Under the pieces are notes generated by a model that did not search any database, had not been told where the DNA came from, and saw only the letters and a list, made by a program, of their open reading frames with translations. Source: an uncultured Pseudomonadales bacterium (GTDB lineage: Bacteria; Pseudomonadota; Gammaproteobacteria; Pseudomonadales; Azotimanducaceae). Taken from it: a DNA stretch of 64,000 nt. The stretch spans positions 62,001-126,000 of the forward strand of contig CALKBV010000007.1 in the NCBI GenBank assembly GCA_937775265.1, read 5' to 3'. Shown in pieces: positions 8,451 to 17,304 of the stretch (its first letter is position 1; every line of letters begins with the position of its first letter). The position numbers were made by a program, and so were the translations under genes.

Positions 8451-9089
8451 CTACCAGCGTGTCACAAAATGTTCAGGGTCGTGTTCCGGCAGCGCCTTCT
8501 GGTTTCCTTCAATTTGTCCTACGTAAAGAAACCCAACCATTTTTTCATTAGGTTCCAGACCAAGCCCTTGCGCGACAATCTGGTCATATGTCATCGACCC
8601 TGTTCTCCACATGGATCCATATCCAAGAGCATGCGCCGCGAGCATCAAGTTTTGGGCCATAGCCCCTGCCGAAAGAATCTGCTCTACCTCCGGCACCTTT
8701 GGATGCTCAACCAGCCGCGCAGCAACCACGAGTATGAGAGGCGCGCGAAGTGGTTTCTTTTTAACTTTTGTGAGGGCTTCAGTTGAAAGACTAGGGTCAT
8801 GGGTAAGTTTTGCCTGGGCGAACAAAGCGCCTAATCGATCGCGCGCCTCACCTTCGATCACAAGAATTCGCCACGGCCTGAGCAACGCATGATCAGGTGC
8901 ACGAAATCCTGCCTTCAGGATTTGTTCCAGATGTCCGGGTTCAACAGAGCCCCTCAGGCGGGCCGCAGAATTCCGAGTTTGAATGGCTTCCAATGCGTCC
9001 AATATTTTATGATCACTATCAAAATTGAGGTGAAAAGATACTCTAATTGACCGTGCGGTGAAACAGTATTTCGGTAGGACAAAGGGCAT
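8451..9089 (-). CDS. Nitroreductase-family FMN oxidoreductase (YdjA-like)
   Basis: 212 residues. It has the minimal nitroreductase fold: TRNSAARLRG near the N-terminus for FMN phosphate binding, RAPDHALLRPWRILVIEG, LSAGAMAQNLMLAAHALGYGSMWRTG, and a C-terminal VGFLYVGQIEG. YdjA-type members reduce nitro compounds or quinones with NAD(P)H as homodimers. The N-terminal 30 residues before DALEAIQTRNS are longer than usual, so a downstream TTG start is possible. The stop lies downstream of the ffs promoter region, on the same strand. Confidence 0.85.
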   Translation of the reverse strand: MPFVLPKYCFTARSIRVSFHLNFDSDHKILDALEAIQTRNSAARLRGSVEPGHLEQILKAGFRAPDHALLRPWRILVIEGEARDRLGALFAQAKLTHDPSLSTEALTKVKKKPLRAPLILVVAARLVEHPKVPEVEQILSAGAMAQNLMLAAHALGYGSMWRTGSMTYDQIVAQGLGLEPNEKMVGFLYVGQIEGNQKALPEHDPEHFVTRW

Positions 9090-9132
9090 TTGTTACACTC
9101 AACCCCATTCGAGCGGCTAAGCCTACTGACTT

Positions 9133-9855
9133 ATGATTAATGATCACCGACCATTGTGGGTAAAACACCTGATTAGAATTTTCGAGCGATGGCATATCCG
9201 CCATTTCATCGCACCGCATTTTGAATCCTTCGGTAGCAACCCCATGGTAATGAAGCCATGGAACGTCAATGTACATGGTCGTCACATCAACGTAGGCAAC
9301 AACGTTCATATGGTGACCGACGGTCACAGGAAGATATCATTTTCTACCTGGACCTTCGGCGATCACCAGGGACATATCTCCCTGGGAGACAATGTACTGG
9401 TCTGCCCAGGTTGCCGGTTTGACTCTGCCAGCAACATTTCAATCGGCGACAACTGCATGTTTGCAGCCGGCGCATACATCACCGACGCAGACTGGCACGA
9501 CGTTTACGACAGGACAGCGGTAGTAGGTATGACTCGCCCAGTGACGCTGGAAGAAAATGTCTGGATTGGTGACGGTGCTACGGTCTGTAAGGGTGTCACG
9601 ATTGGAAAAAACAGCGTGATTGGCGCGGGCAGTGTCGTTGCCTCAGACATTCCTGAGAATGTAATCGCTGCCGGTAACCCTGCAACAGTCATTAAACCTC
9701 TGGACCCAGATCGTGACCTGGTGACAAGAAGCGAAATCTTCAAAGATCCAGGCCAGTTGGAAAGAAATACGCGGGCAATCGAGCACTACATGTTAAAGAA
9801 AAACACCTTCGCTGGCTGGATTCGTTCGAAGTTTTTGCCGAGACGCGGGGACTAA
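9133..9855 (+). CDS. Left-handed beta-helix (hexapeptide repeat) acyltransferase
   Basis: 240 residues. Hexapeptide repeats ([LIV]-G-x-x-x-x) run from about residue 50 to 185: INVGNNVHM, ISLGDNVLV, ISIGDNCMF, VWIGDGATV, VTIGKNSVIGAGSVV, ending ENVIAAGNPATVIK, the typical CoA-acyltransferase closing motif. Such trimers acetylate or acylate sugars, amino acids or antibiotics. The N-terminus is basic and the C-terminal tail ends RSKFLPRRGD, perhaps a membrane contact. It stands 71 bp upstream of the ABC export module; a functional link is not shown. Confidence 0.85.
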   Translation: MINDHRPLWVKHLIRIFERWHIRHFIAPHFESFGSNPMVMKPWNVNVHGRHINVGNNVHMVTDGHRKISFSTWTFGDHQGHISLGDNVLVCPGCRFDSASNISIGDNCMFAAGAYITDADWHDVYDRTAVVGMTRPVTLEENVWIGDGATVCKGVTIGKNSVIGAGSVVASDIPENVIAAGNPATVIKPLDPDRDLVTRSEIFKDPGQLERNTRAIEHYMLKKNTFAGWIRSKFLPRRGD

Positions 9856-9926
9856 GCCCCCTATCTCTGACCGCCCTACTGTTTTACTCTGGCACCTTAC
9901 CCTGACTCAAGGAGCTATTACGCAAA

Positions 9927-10640
9927 ATGACGAGGCCTTCGGCGCTGGATGTTAAAAACATCAGCAAGCACTACCAGGATGGTAGTCGTCAGATAGACGT
10001 CATTCGTGACCTTTCCTTCAGCGTTGCTGCGGGAGAGTCCCTTTCGGTGACCGGCCCCAGCGGCTCTGGAAAGTCTACGCTGTTAAACCTGCTTGCTGGT
10101 CTGCTGGAACTTGATGGCGGCGACATGACCCTTGCGCTGAAAGACAAAACGTTTTCATACCGCACTGCAGATGAGCGAAGCCGGACGGCACTTCGCAGGC
10201 AGCACATTGGCTATGTCTACCAATTCTTTAACCTGGTTCCCACGTTAACGGTGTTAGAGAACGTCAGACTTCCCGCGCGTTTAAATCAACAACGTGAACT
10301 TGAACGTCATGCTGCGACCCTCCTTGGCGAATTCGGTTTGTCGGACCGACTCCACGATTTTCCTGAAACACTTTCAGGTGGCGAGCAACAACGTGTGGCG
10401 GTTGCCAGAGCATTGCTACTCAAACCGCCACTTTTGCTGGCAGATGAACCCACCGGCAATCTGGATGCGGAAAACTCCAACCACGTTGCAGACCTGTTGT
10501 TTTCCAGTTGTCGCGAGCAAAATATCTCTCTGGTGTTAGCCACGCACAGCACCGAAGTGGCTGGAATGGCAGATACACGGCTGCACTTGGATACACAGTT
10601 GCCCCTGGACACCCGGTCGCAAGATAGACAGTCGCCTTGA
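9927..10640 (+). CDS. ABC transporter ATP-binding protein (LolD/AttE-like)
   Basis: 237 residues with a full ATPase set: Walker A GPSGSGKST (residues 43-51), Q-loop in IGYVYQFFNLVPTL, signature LSGGEQQRVAVARAL, Walker B LLLADEPTGNLD and the H-loop in LATHS. This is the LolD/MacB ATPase class, which drives mechanotransmission rather than classic import. Its stop overlaps the start of the permease by 4 bp. With the permease and the AttH-type lipoprotein it forms a module like AttEFGH. Confidence 0.93.
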   Translation: MTRPSALDVKNISKHYQDGSRQIDVIRDLSFSVAAGESLSVTGPSGSGKSTLLNLLAGLLELDGGDMTLALKDKTFSYRTADERSRTALRRQHIGYVYQFFNLVPTLTVLENVRLPARLNQQRELERHAATLLGEFGLSDRLHDFPETLSGGEQQRVAVARALLLKPPLLLADEPTGNLDAENSNHVADLLFSSCREQNISLVLATHSTEVAGMADTRLHLDTQLPLDTRSQDRQSP

Positions 10641-12961
10641 TGATTGCACTCGCACTGCTGCGTTTTCTGGCGCGAACACCCTGGTCTACCGCAATGGCCT
10701 TAATAGGTATGGCGCTGGGCGTAACGTCGATCGTCAGCGTTCATCTGGTCAGCGCGAGCATTTCCAGCCGCCTGGATGGTTTGGTTCCTGGCGCACTCTC
10801 TGAGTACAGCCACTACCTGCATCGCGACAAGCTGGACACCGCAGACTACCTCGCGCTGCGCAAACAGTGGCGAGCTGGCGCCTTGCCTGCCATAACGCAG
10901 CTCTCTCCACTGGTTGATGAAACCACGACACTTGAAGGGCAAAGTGTACGAGTGCTGGGCGCTGACTTACTGGCACGGCCGCCATCTGCTGGCGCCAAGG
11001 CTATCGCTGAACAGTTTTCGTGGAACGGTGCCTGGGTGGATCAAAGCCTTAAAGATCAACTGTCGATACCGATCAACGGCATCATAGAGGCGCCAAAAGG
11101 CACGTTGCTAGCTGATATCGCAACAGCCCACGACCTGTTGGGTTGGCGACCCAATCAACTATCTTACGTGGGCTTAGTCCTGAGTGACGCCTTTGCCGGC
11201 TCCATCGAAACGGCTGAGAAACTCCTTCCGGGCTTTGGAGCAGGATTTCCGTCCGCCAAGCCTAGTCTCGATCTAGCACCCGGCTGGCAGCTGGTGAGTA
11301 CGGCGGAACAGTATCCGGCTCGAGAGTTTGGAAAATCGATACTCTTTAATATCTCTGCCTTGGGCATGCTCGCTCTGCTGGTCGCCTGGCTACTCATCTA
11401 TCAGGTCGCCGTCTCATGGTTGCGGCGCCTTTGGCCTGTCTTTGATCGCCTGCACGTACTGGGGGTTGAATGGCAGCAGCTGCGCGCCTACTTCCTTTTC
11501 TCGATCGGACTGATTGCTACTCTGGCAGCTGCACTCGGCCTTGTCACAGGGTGGTGGCTCGCCAGTTGGCTGCTGGGAATGGCCGTTCCTGGACAAGAGA
11601 TCAATTTGAATCTGGACAGCTGGGTCATTTTCAAAGCGGTAGGATCTGCCGTCGCAGTTTGTCTGCTTGGTGGTGCCTGGGCTTTTCACCGATCACAGCA
11701 AGAGGTTAGCCATTCCTCCCTACCTGCTATTTTGACGCTATTATTGTTAATCGCAGCAACCTGGTGCGTTTTTCAACCCCAAACAGGCCTGGCGGGAGGG
11801 TTCTTCGCCATCGCGGTATTGAGCCTGGCCGCCTCACAAACGATAGCGCCGCTGCTGACTCGGCTGAAGCGATGGGCATCGATGATACGCGGCTCCTACC
11901 TGCTGCGCGTCGGTGTCAGAGAGGCTCTCTGGCACCCAGCGGAACTTAGCGTTGCACTCGCCGGCCTGTCGCTCGCGATCGCAACCGCGATAGGCGTGGC
12001 GTTAATGGTTGACAGTTTCCGAGTCGATTTCAGTCAGATGCTCGATCACCGGCTAAAGTACGATTTGATCGCACAGGGCGACAAAACTGCCCTAAAAACG
12101 TTCGCTAACATCAACAAGACAGCAACGCTCGCTGACAGAATACAGGTCTACCGGAACACCGATATTCGCGTCAACGGACTATCGATGGAACTGGACATCA
12201 GCCGCATGGATGCTTTTGAGTCTTCACGCTACGGTTACAGCAGAAGTCTTGCGAGCAACGGCATTTTGCTCAGTGAACAGGCCGCCAGATCATTACAGCT
12301 ATCTGTCGGCGATGCGCTGACCGTGGCCGGTGAAAAAATGACAATCTCAGGGATGTTCTCAGCCTTTGGGGATTTAAAGCCCAAACTCATTGTTAATGAT
12401 CGCAGTCCACTGGCCGATGCTTTAGCTGCCCAACTTCAGGTAGATTCGGTCGCGTTTAAGAGTGATCGACCAGAGATCTTGGTCGCCGCCCTGCGAAAAC
12501 AATTCCCTGCACTTGAACTGAGACTCCAGTCTGATATCCGGCGCGTTGCGCTCAAAACCTTCGACCAGACCTTCGCCATTACCACTGTACTGATCACTAT
12601 AGCGTTGCTGGTCGCCGCCATCAGCGTCTATATCGCGGTAACCACCATGCGTCTCAATCGACAAACCGGCAGGCAGTTGCTCAATACACTCGGTGTTAAT
12701 CGCACCGAGCAACTGATGATGAACATTGCCTTGGGCACCGGACTTGGCCTCGTCGCCATCATCATCGCCCTGCCGCTGGGGGTAATGTTCGGTTGGATAC
12801 TCTGCAACGTCATCAATCCAAGAGCTTTCGGCTGGACCATCGAATTGCAGTTGTCCGCAGAAGCACTGTTGCGCTCCTGCACCTGGGGCATGCTTGCTGC
12901 TATCGCGGCCGGGATACTGCAGGGCGGAGATCACGAAGAAGGAGCCTTCGGTGGACGCTAG
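10637..12961 (+). CDS. FtsX/MacB-type ABC permease (two FtsX domains, AttFG-like)
   Basis: 774 residues. It has an N-terminal helix (MALIGMALGVTSIVSV), a large extracytoplasmic domain, helices around 235-420 (LALLVAWLLIY), a second FtsX half and C-terminal helices (FAITTVLITIALLVAAISVYIAV), so it probably fuses two permease units. The end is odd: this frame closes with GGDHEEGAFGGR, while the +1 frame after about 12920 reads AEITKKEPSV, a typical FtsX-permease tail. A local frameshift near the 3' end is possible, but that frame has no stop before the next gene. It belongs to the module at 9927-14120. Confidence 0.88.
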   Translation: MMIALALLRFLARTPWSTAMALIGMALGVTSIVSVHLVSASISSRLDGLVPGALSEYSHYLHRDKLDTADYLALRKQWRAGALPAITQLSPLVDETTTLEGQSVRVLGADLLARPPSAGAKAIAEQFSWNGAWVDQSLKDQLSIPINGIIEAPKGTLLADIATAHDLLGWRPNQLSYVGLVLSDAFAGSIETAEKLLPGFGAGFPSAKPSLDLAPGWQLVSTAEQYPAREFGKSILFNISALGMLALLVAWLLIYQVAVSWLRRLWPVFDRLHVLGVEWQQLRAYFLFSIGLIATLAAALGLVTGWWLASWLLGMAVPGQEINLNLDSWVIFKAVGSAVAVCLLGGAWAFHRSQQEVSHSSLPAILTLLLLIAATWCVFQPQTGLAGGFFAIAVLSLAASQTIAPLLTRLKRWASMIRGSYLLRVGVREALWHPAELSVALAGLSLAIATAIGVALMVDSFRVDFSQMLDHRLKYDLIAQGDKTALKTFANINKTATLADRIQVYRNTDIRVNGLSMELDISRMDAFESSRYGYSRSLASNGILLSEQAARSLQLSVGDALTVAGEKMTISGMFSAFGDLKPKLIVNDRSPLADALAAQLQVDSVAFKSDRPEILVAALRKQFPALELRLQSDIRRVALKTFDQTFAITTVLITIALLVAAISVYIAVTTMRLNRQTGRQLLNTLGVNRTEQLMMNIALGTGLGLVAIIIALPLGVMFGWILCNVINPRAFGWTIELQLSAEALLRSCTWGMLAAIAAGILQGGDHEEGAFGGR

Positions 12962-14120
12962 AGCTATCGTGTTTTTATTAATGGTATTGATGTTACTGAT
13001 GGCTGGATGCCAGCCGGATGCCCAACCTACTTCATCCGTCATCACCGGGTTGCGATTGAACAACTTACTGGGCGAACCCGACGCCCGGGGATTCTCCCGC
13101 GCAGAACAGAAAAGAGACTTCGTTTTCCCGTTGGACCATGGCCCACACAACCGATACAGAAGCGAGTGGTGGTACCTGACCGCCGTTCTTGAGGATGAAA
13201 ATGGCAACGAATATGGCGTGCATTTCACGCTGTTCCGGCAGGCGCTTTCACCGGATCCCACAGGAGAAGGTCCATGGCACACTGCCCAGGCATACCTGGG
13301 TCACCTGGCCGTCACTGACATTTCTACCGGCACCCACCTTAAAACCGAGCGATTCGCTCGCGGCCATCCTGAGCTGGCGGGAGTTTCGACTGGGCCGCAT
13401 TTTCGCGCAATGATCGAGGACTGGACACTCGAAGGCGCCGCAGACGGTCAATTGAACCTGACACTATCTGCTAGCGAGCCTGGTCAGTTTGGCGTTGATT
13501 TGCAGGTTCGGCAAATGGGACCGATCGTGTTACAGGGGAAACGCGGCTTGTCCGAGAAAGGTCCGGATGCGGCGAGTTACTACTATTCTATACCGCGCAT
13601 GCAGCTCGGCGGCATACTCAAACTCAACGATCGCACCGTGAAAGTCAAAGGGCTCGGCTGGCTAGATCGTGAATGGAGCACGTCAGTACTCGGTGCATCA
13701 CTTTCCGGCTGGGATTGGTTTTCTCTACAACTGAAGGATCAGCGGAGCATCATGGCGTTCCGTCTACGCAGGCATGATGGAGAGCGAGACAACTATGATC
13801 ACGGTTTACTCGTGGATCACCAACAGCTGGAGAATCTATTTGTCGTGGGTGAAGGCGATCTGGGTATCGAATTACTGGATCGGGATGGCTTCTCCCTGAT
13901 ACCCAACCGGTTTTACCAGGACTCTCGCGGAATCAATTGGCCCGTTAGCTGGACCCTGAACATGGCTGATGAACAATTTACGATCAACGCACTACTGGAT
14001 CAACAAACCGTTGATCTTTCGATTCTCTACTGGGAGGGCCTAGTGGAAGTTCTTGACCTCGAAGGTAGCAGAGCAGGCCTTGGCTACATGGAACTGACGG
14101 GCTACGAGCGCGACAGATAA
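12951..14120 (+). CDS. AttH-like lipoprotein (CrtC/lipocalin-like, COG5621 type)
   Basis: I place the start at GTG 12951, six bases after AAGAAGGAG; this gives 389 residues with a clear lipoprotein signal (FLLMVLMLLMAGC, lipobox cysteine then QPDAQ). The longer frame from 12894 would add residues antisense to no signal. The body matches the predicted secreted hydrolase/AttH family: DHGPHNRYRSEWWYLTAVLE, VHFTLFRQALSP, WLDREWSTSVLG and SGWDWFSLQL, two lipocalin-like beta domains. The partner is the upstream ATPase-permease pair, with which it overlaps by 11 bp. The transported substrate is unknown. Confidence 0.85.
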   Translation: MDARAIVFLLMVLMLLMAGCQPDAQPTSSVITGLRLNNLLGEPDARGFSRAEQKRDFVFPLDHGPHNRYRSEWWYLTAVLEDENGNEYGVHFTLFRQALSPDPTGEGPWHTAQAYLGHLAVTDISTGTHLKTERFARGHPELAGVSTGPHFRAMIEDWTLEGAADGQLNLTLSASEPGQFGVDLQVRQMGPIVLQGKRGLSEKGPDAASYYYSIPRMQLGGILKLNDRTVKVKGLGWLDREWSTSVLGASLSGWDWFSLQLKDQRSIMAFRLRRHDGERDNYDHGLLVDHQQLENLFVVGEGDLGIELLDRDGFSLIPNRFYQDSRGINWPVSWTLNMADEQFTINALLDQQTVDLSILYWEGLVEVLDLEGSRAGLGYMELTGYERDR

Positions 14121-14213
14121 CGATAAAAATTGGGATTTTTATACTCTAAGATTAATTCCTGTATATTTTGAATTCGATTTTCAAATTAAAGAAAACCACC
14201 CAGGAGAGTAATA

Positions 14214-15002
14214 ATGGAACAGGACGCAATTCTCATTACAACCCACGGTGCAGTTAAAGTGATCTCGATCAATGACGCGCCAATCAACCGCATGTCACTG
14301 GCATTCATGGATATGCTCGAGCAGGAGGTTGCCGCGATTGGGCAGGACGATAGTATCGGGGCAGTAGTACTGACGGCAGAAGGCGAGAAGAATTTCTCGG
14401 TCGGTATGGACCTCAAGCAATTGCCCCTAGGCATCGAACAAATGGGCAGTCCAGAGGCAGTTTTCGAGCAGCGCCTTAGTGTCATCCGGGCAATTGAAAC
14501 CATGGGAAAACCCTGGGTAGCTACATTGTTTGGTTATTGTCTTGGTGGGGGACTCGAGCTACCCCTTGGCTGTCATTTTCGCCTTGCGGCGGAAGATGGC
14601 GCCCAGATCGGTTTGCCCGAGCTGGATTTGGGCGCAATGCCAGCCTGGGGTGGCAGTGCGCGACTAACAAAACGTGTCGGTGAACAACATGCCCTGGATA
14701 TGATTTTACGAGCGAAAAAAATATCCGGGCCGGAAGCGCTTAGAATTGGTTTAGTAAATGAGGTGTGGCCGCTCGCAGAACTAAAGAAAAGAGCAATTGA
14801 CCTTGCGCAAGAGTTGGCAGCCATGCCGCGAGACGCAGTTCGAGCGATGATGAATGTTATTATCGATGGTGAGGAAAAGCCTCTTACGTCACTGATTGCC
14901 GAAGAACAGGCAGCCTGCACCGCGAACCGCGGAAACGCTGATTCCCAGGAGGGTATGCGAGCCTTCTTGGAGAAAAGAAAACCTGTGTTCAATCAACAAT
15001 AG
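14214..15002 (+). CDS. Enoyl-CoA hydratase/isomerase (crotonase) family protein
   Basis: 262 residues, strong ribosome site AGGAGAG. Crotonase motifs: oxyanion-hole region FSVGMDLKQL and FGYCLGGGLELPLGCHFRLA, then the second region IGLPELDLGAMPAWGGSARL. Both glutamates that act in hydratases (in GGGLEL and LPELDLG) are present, so a 2-enoyl-CoA hydratase role is likely. It opens a plus-strand catabolic run with the acyl-CoA dehydrogenase and SDR that follow, matching steps of a beta-oxidation-like pathway. Confidence 0.88.
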   Translation: MEQDAILITTHGAVKVISINDAPINRMSLAFMDMLEQEVAAIGQDDSIGAVVLTAEGEKNFSVGMDLKQLPLGIEQMGSPEAVFEQRLSVIRAIETMGKPWVATLFGYCLGGGLELPLGCHFRLAAEDGAQIGLPELDLGAMPAWGGSARLTKRVGEQHALDMILRAKKISGPEALRIGLVNEVWPLAELKKRAIDLAQELAAMPRDAVRAMMNVIIDGEEKPLTSLIAEEQAACTANRGNADSQEGMRAFLEKRKPVFNQQ

Positions 15003-15133
15003 CGAAACATTTTGTGATCTTATTTTTGAAATAATTTGTTTATGACCTAAACACCCGAAAAATAAAATTGGCCATACGTACACCTCGGCTCATAATGCAG
15101 AGAAAAATAAAATACGTCGAAATAGGGGATAGG

Positions 15134-16333
15134 ATGGATCCGCTCGAAAACTTTCGCCAGGAAACCCGGAGCTGGCTTAGCGAGAATTGTCCTGAGAGCA
15201 TGAGCGAACCCGCCAGCGAAGATCAGATCGTTGGTGGCGGATCGAAGCAACAGTACGACAACCCAGACAAGAAGCTGTGGCTCGATCGCATGGCTGTTAG
15301 AGGCTGGACCGCGCCCACCTGGCCTAAAGAATACGGCGGCGGAGGACTTACAAAGCAAGAGTTCATGATCCTGCAGGATGAGATGCAGCTGATCAACGCC
15401 CGAGCCCCTATTGGCGGAATGGGTTTTTCCATGATTGGCCCTACTCTTCTGGATTTTGGTACCGAAGAGCAGAAAGCCGAACATCTGCCTAAGATTGCAA
15501 CCGGAGAACTTCGCTGGTGTCAGGGCTACAGTGAACCTGGAGCCGGGTCTGATCTCGCCAGTCTACAGACAAAATGTGACGATGAGGGCGACTACTTCCG
15601 GGTCAATGGCCAGAAAGTCTGGACCTCCGGCGCACAGTATGCCGACTGGATATTCGCGCTGGTTCGCACCGATCCACAGGTGCCCAAACATGACGGTATC
15701 AGCTTTGTCCTGATCGACATGAATCAACCGGGTGTGACGGTAAATCCGATCAAACTCATCAGTGGCAATTCTCCTTTTTGTGAAACCTTTTTCGAAGACG
15801 CGCGGTGTGAAAAGTACAACCTGGTTGGTCAGCTGAACCGGGGCTGGACGGTCGGCAAGCGCCTGTTACAGCATGAACGCAGTTCTATTTCCGGTTTAAG
15901 TGGTGGCGGCAGGCGAGGTCGCTACGACACGCTTGGCTCATTACCCGAGGTGGCTAAACAGTACCTTGGTGAAATGGATGGCAAGGTTGCCGACGTTGCT
16001 GCGCGCGAAGCGGTGCTGAAGAATCAGATGAATAATCGCGCCTTTGGGCTGACTCAAAGAAGAGCGATGCAAGAAAGTGATACAGGAGGAACGCCAACAT
16101 TCCTCACCTCTTTGTTCAAATACTATGGTTCGGAAAACCAGACAGAACGACTGGAGATTCAGCTTGAAGCGATGGGCAGTCAGGCATTGGGCTGGGAAGG
16201 CGACGCTTTTTCAGATCTTGAACACAAACTGACGCGTACCTGGTTGCGTTCCAAGGCGAGTACCATCGCAGGTGGCAGCTCCGAGGTTCAGCTCAACATA
16301 ATTGCCAAACGGGTTTTGGGATTGCCTGATTAA
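15134..16333 (+). CDS. Acyl-CoA dehydrogenase
   Basis: I choose ATG 15134 (MDPLENFRQE), 400 residues, after AGGGGATAGG; the open frame extends 22 codons upstream without a ribosome site. Features: WPKEYGGGGLTKQEF, WCQGYSEPGAGSDLASLQTK (flavin-binding loop), GQKVWTSGAQYADW, and the C-terminal KASTIAGGSSEVQLNIIAKRVLGLP, the standard ACAD end. FAD enzymes of this type introduce the alpha-beta double bond into acyl-CoA; members of this subgroup often act on sterol side chains or branched acids. It lies between the crotonase and SDR genes in a likely operon. Confidence 0.92.
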   Translation: MDPLENFRQETRSWLSENCPESMSEPASEDQIVGGGSKQQYDNPDKKLWLDRMAVRGWTAPTWPKEYGGGGLTKQEFMILQDEMQLINARAPIGGMGFSMIGPTLLDFGTEEQKAEHLPKIATGELRWCQGYSEPGAGSDLASLQTKCDDEGDYFRVNGQKVWTSGAQYADWIFALVRTDPQVPKHDGISFVLIDMNQPGVTVNPIKLISGNSPFCETFFEDARCEKYNLVGQLNRGWTVGKRLLQHERSSISGLSGGGRRGRYDTLGSLPEVAKQYLGEMDGKVADVAAREAVLKNQMNNRAFGLTQRRAMQESDTGGTPTFLTSLFKYYGSENQTERLEIQLEAMGSQALGWEGDAFSDLEHKLTRTWLRSKASTIAGGSSEVQLNIIAKRVLGLPD

Positions 16334-16363
16334 CTTGGAAAAATGGCGCTGCACGCCAGGAGA

Positions 16364-17263
16364 ATGATGGTGAGTGAATTCGAAGGAAAGGTTGTGGTGA
16401 TTACCGGCGCCGGGGGCGGTCTTGGTAAAGCTCACGCACTGGAGTTTGCGCGACGCGGTGCGAAGGTCGTGGTCAATGATCTGGGTGGTAGCGTGGCTGG
16501 AGGCGGAGATAGCGATGCTGCAGACCTGGTCGTTGCAGAAATCCGGGATTCAGGCGGAGATGCGATAGCCAACAAGGCATCTGTCTCAGACCGCGACGGC
16601 GCGAGCAGTATTATCAAAGACGCAGTGGACACCTTCGGTACTGTCGACATACTGGTAAACAATGCAGGCATTCTTCGCGACAGGTCGTTCAGGAAAATGA
16701 CGCTGGATGACTGGGACATCGTCATGAATGTCCACATGAACGGCACGGCGTATGTGACTCATGCTGCCTGGCAGGTCATGTATGAGAAAAACTACGGGCG
16801 TATTGTCTGCACATCATCCGGGTCCGGTATCTGGGGTAATTTTGGGCAGGCCAACTATGGCGCAGCAAAAACAGCGATGGTGGGTTTCATGAACGTATTG
16901 GCACTGGAAGGCGCGTCGCACAATATTCGCATTAATTGTCTTGCGCCTGGGGCCGCGACGCGAATGACTGCAACGGTGCCGGGAAGACCGCCAATTGATG
17001 TTGACGCTCCCCCGCCCGAGCGTGCGCCATCGCTGGTAACACCTGCGGTTCTATATATGTGCTCAGAGGATGCGCCCACTGGCAGGATTTTCCAGGCGAT
17101 GGGCGGCAGGTTCTCTCAAGCCGCAATGTATACAAATCCCGGCGTAGAACTTGGTACAGAGGCCAGTTTCGAAACCTTTTGCGATAACCTGGACACCATT
17201 ACCGACATGAGCGCCGCTGAAGATGGGGTAGCCAAAAGAGCCAGGCAACGGTCCGGTGGTTAG
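16364..17263 (+). CDS. SDR dehydrogenase of the 3-hydroxyacyl-CoA / 17beta-HSD4 type
   Basis: About 300 residues. Motifs: GAGGGLGKAHALEF (cofactor site), the VNDLGGSVAGGG insertion typical of the peroxisomal multifunctional enzyme type 2 dehydrogenase domain, NNAGI, and NYGAAKTAMVGF (catalytic Tyr and Lys). This subgroup oxidises (3R)-hydroxyacyl-CoA or hydroxysteroids. AGGAGA precedes ATG 16364 closely; ATG 16367 or GTG 16370 are equally plausible starts. With the crotonase and the acyl-CoA dehydrogenase it completes a hydration-oxidation set. The gene converges on the CaiB gene at 17305. Confidence 0.9.
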   Translation: MMVSEFEGKVVVITGAGGGLGKAHALEFARRGAKVVVNDLGGSVAGGGDSDAADLVVAEIRDSGGDAIANKASVSDRDGASSIIKDAVDTFGTVDILVNNAGILRDRSFRKMTLDDWDIVMNVHMNGTAYVTHAAWQVMYEKNYGRIVCTSSGSGIWGNFGQANYGAAKTAMVGFMNVLALEGASHNIRINCLAPGAATRMTATVPGRPPIDVDAPPPERAPSLVTPAVLYMCSEDAPTGRIFQAMGGRFSQAAMYTNPGVELGTEASFETFCDNLDTITDMSAAEDGVAKRARQRSGG

Positions 17264-17304
17264 TTTCTCCCGGTCAGAATAATGGTCAGAACAATAGGTC
17301 AGAA

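Noticed and set aside
12422..13282. 286-codon minus-strand ORF across the permease and AttH genes
   Set aside because: It lies antisense to two well-supported genes and its translation shows no family pattern, only composition mirrored from the plus strand.
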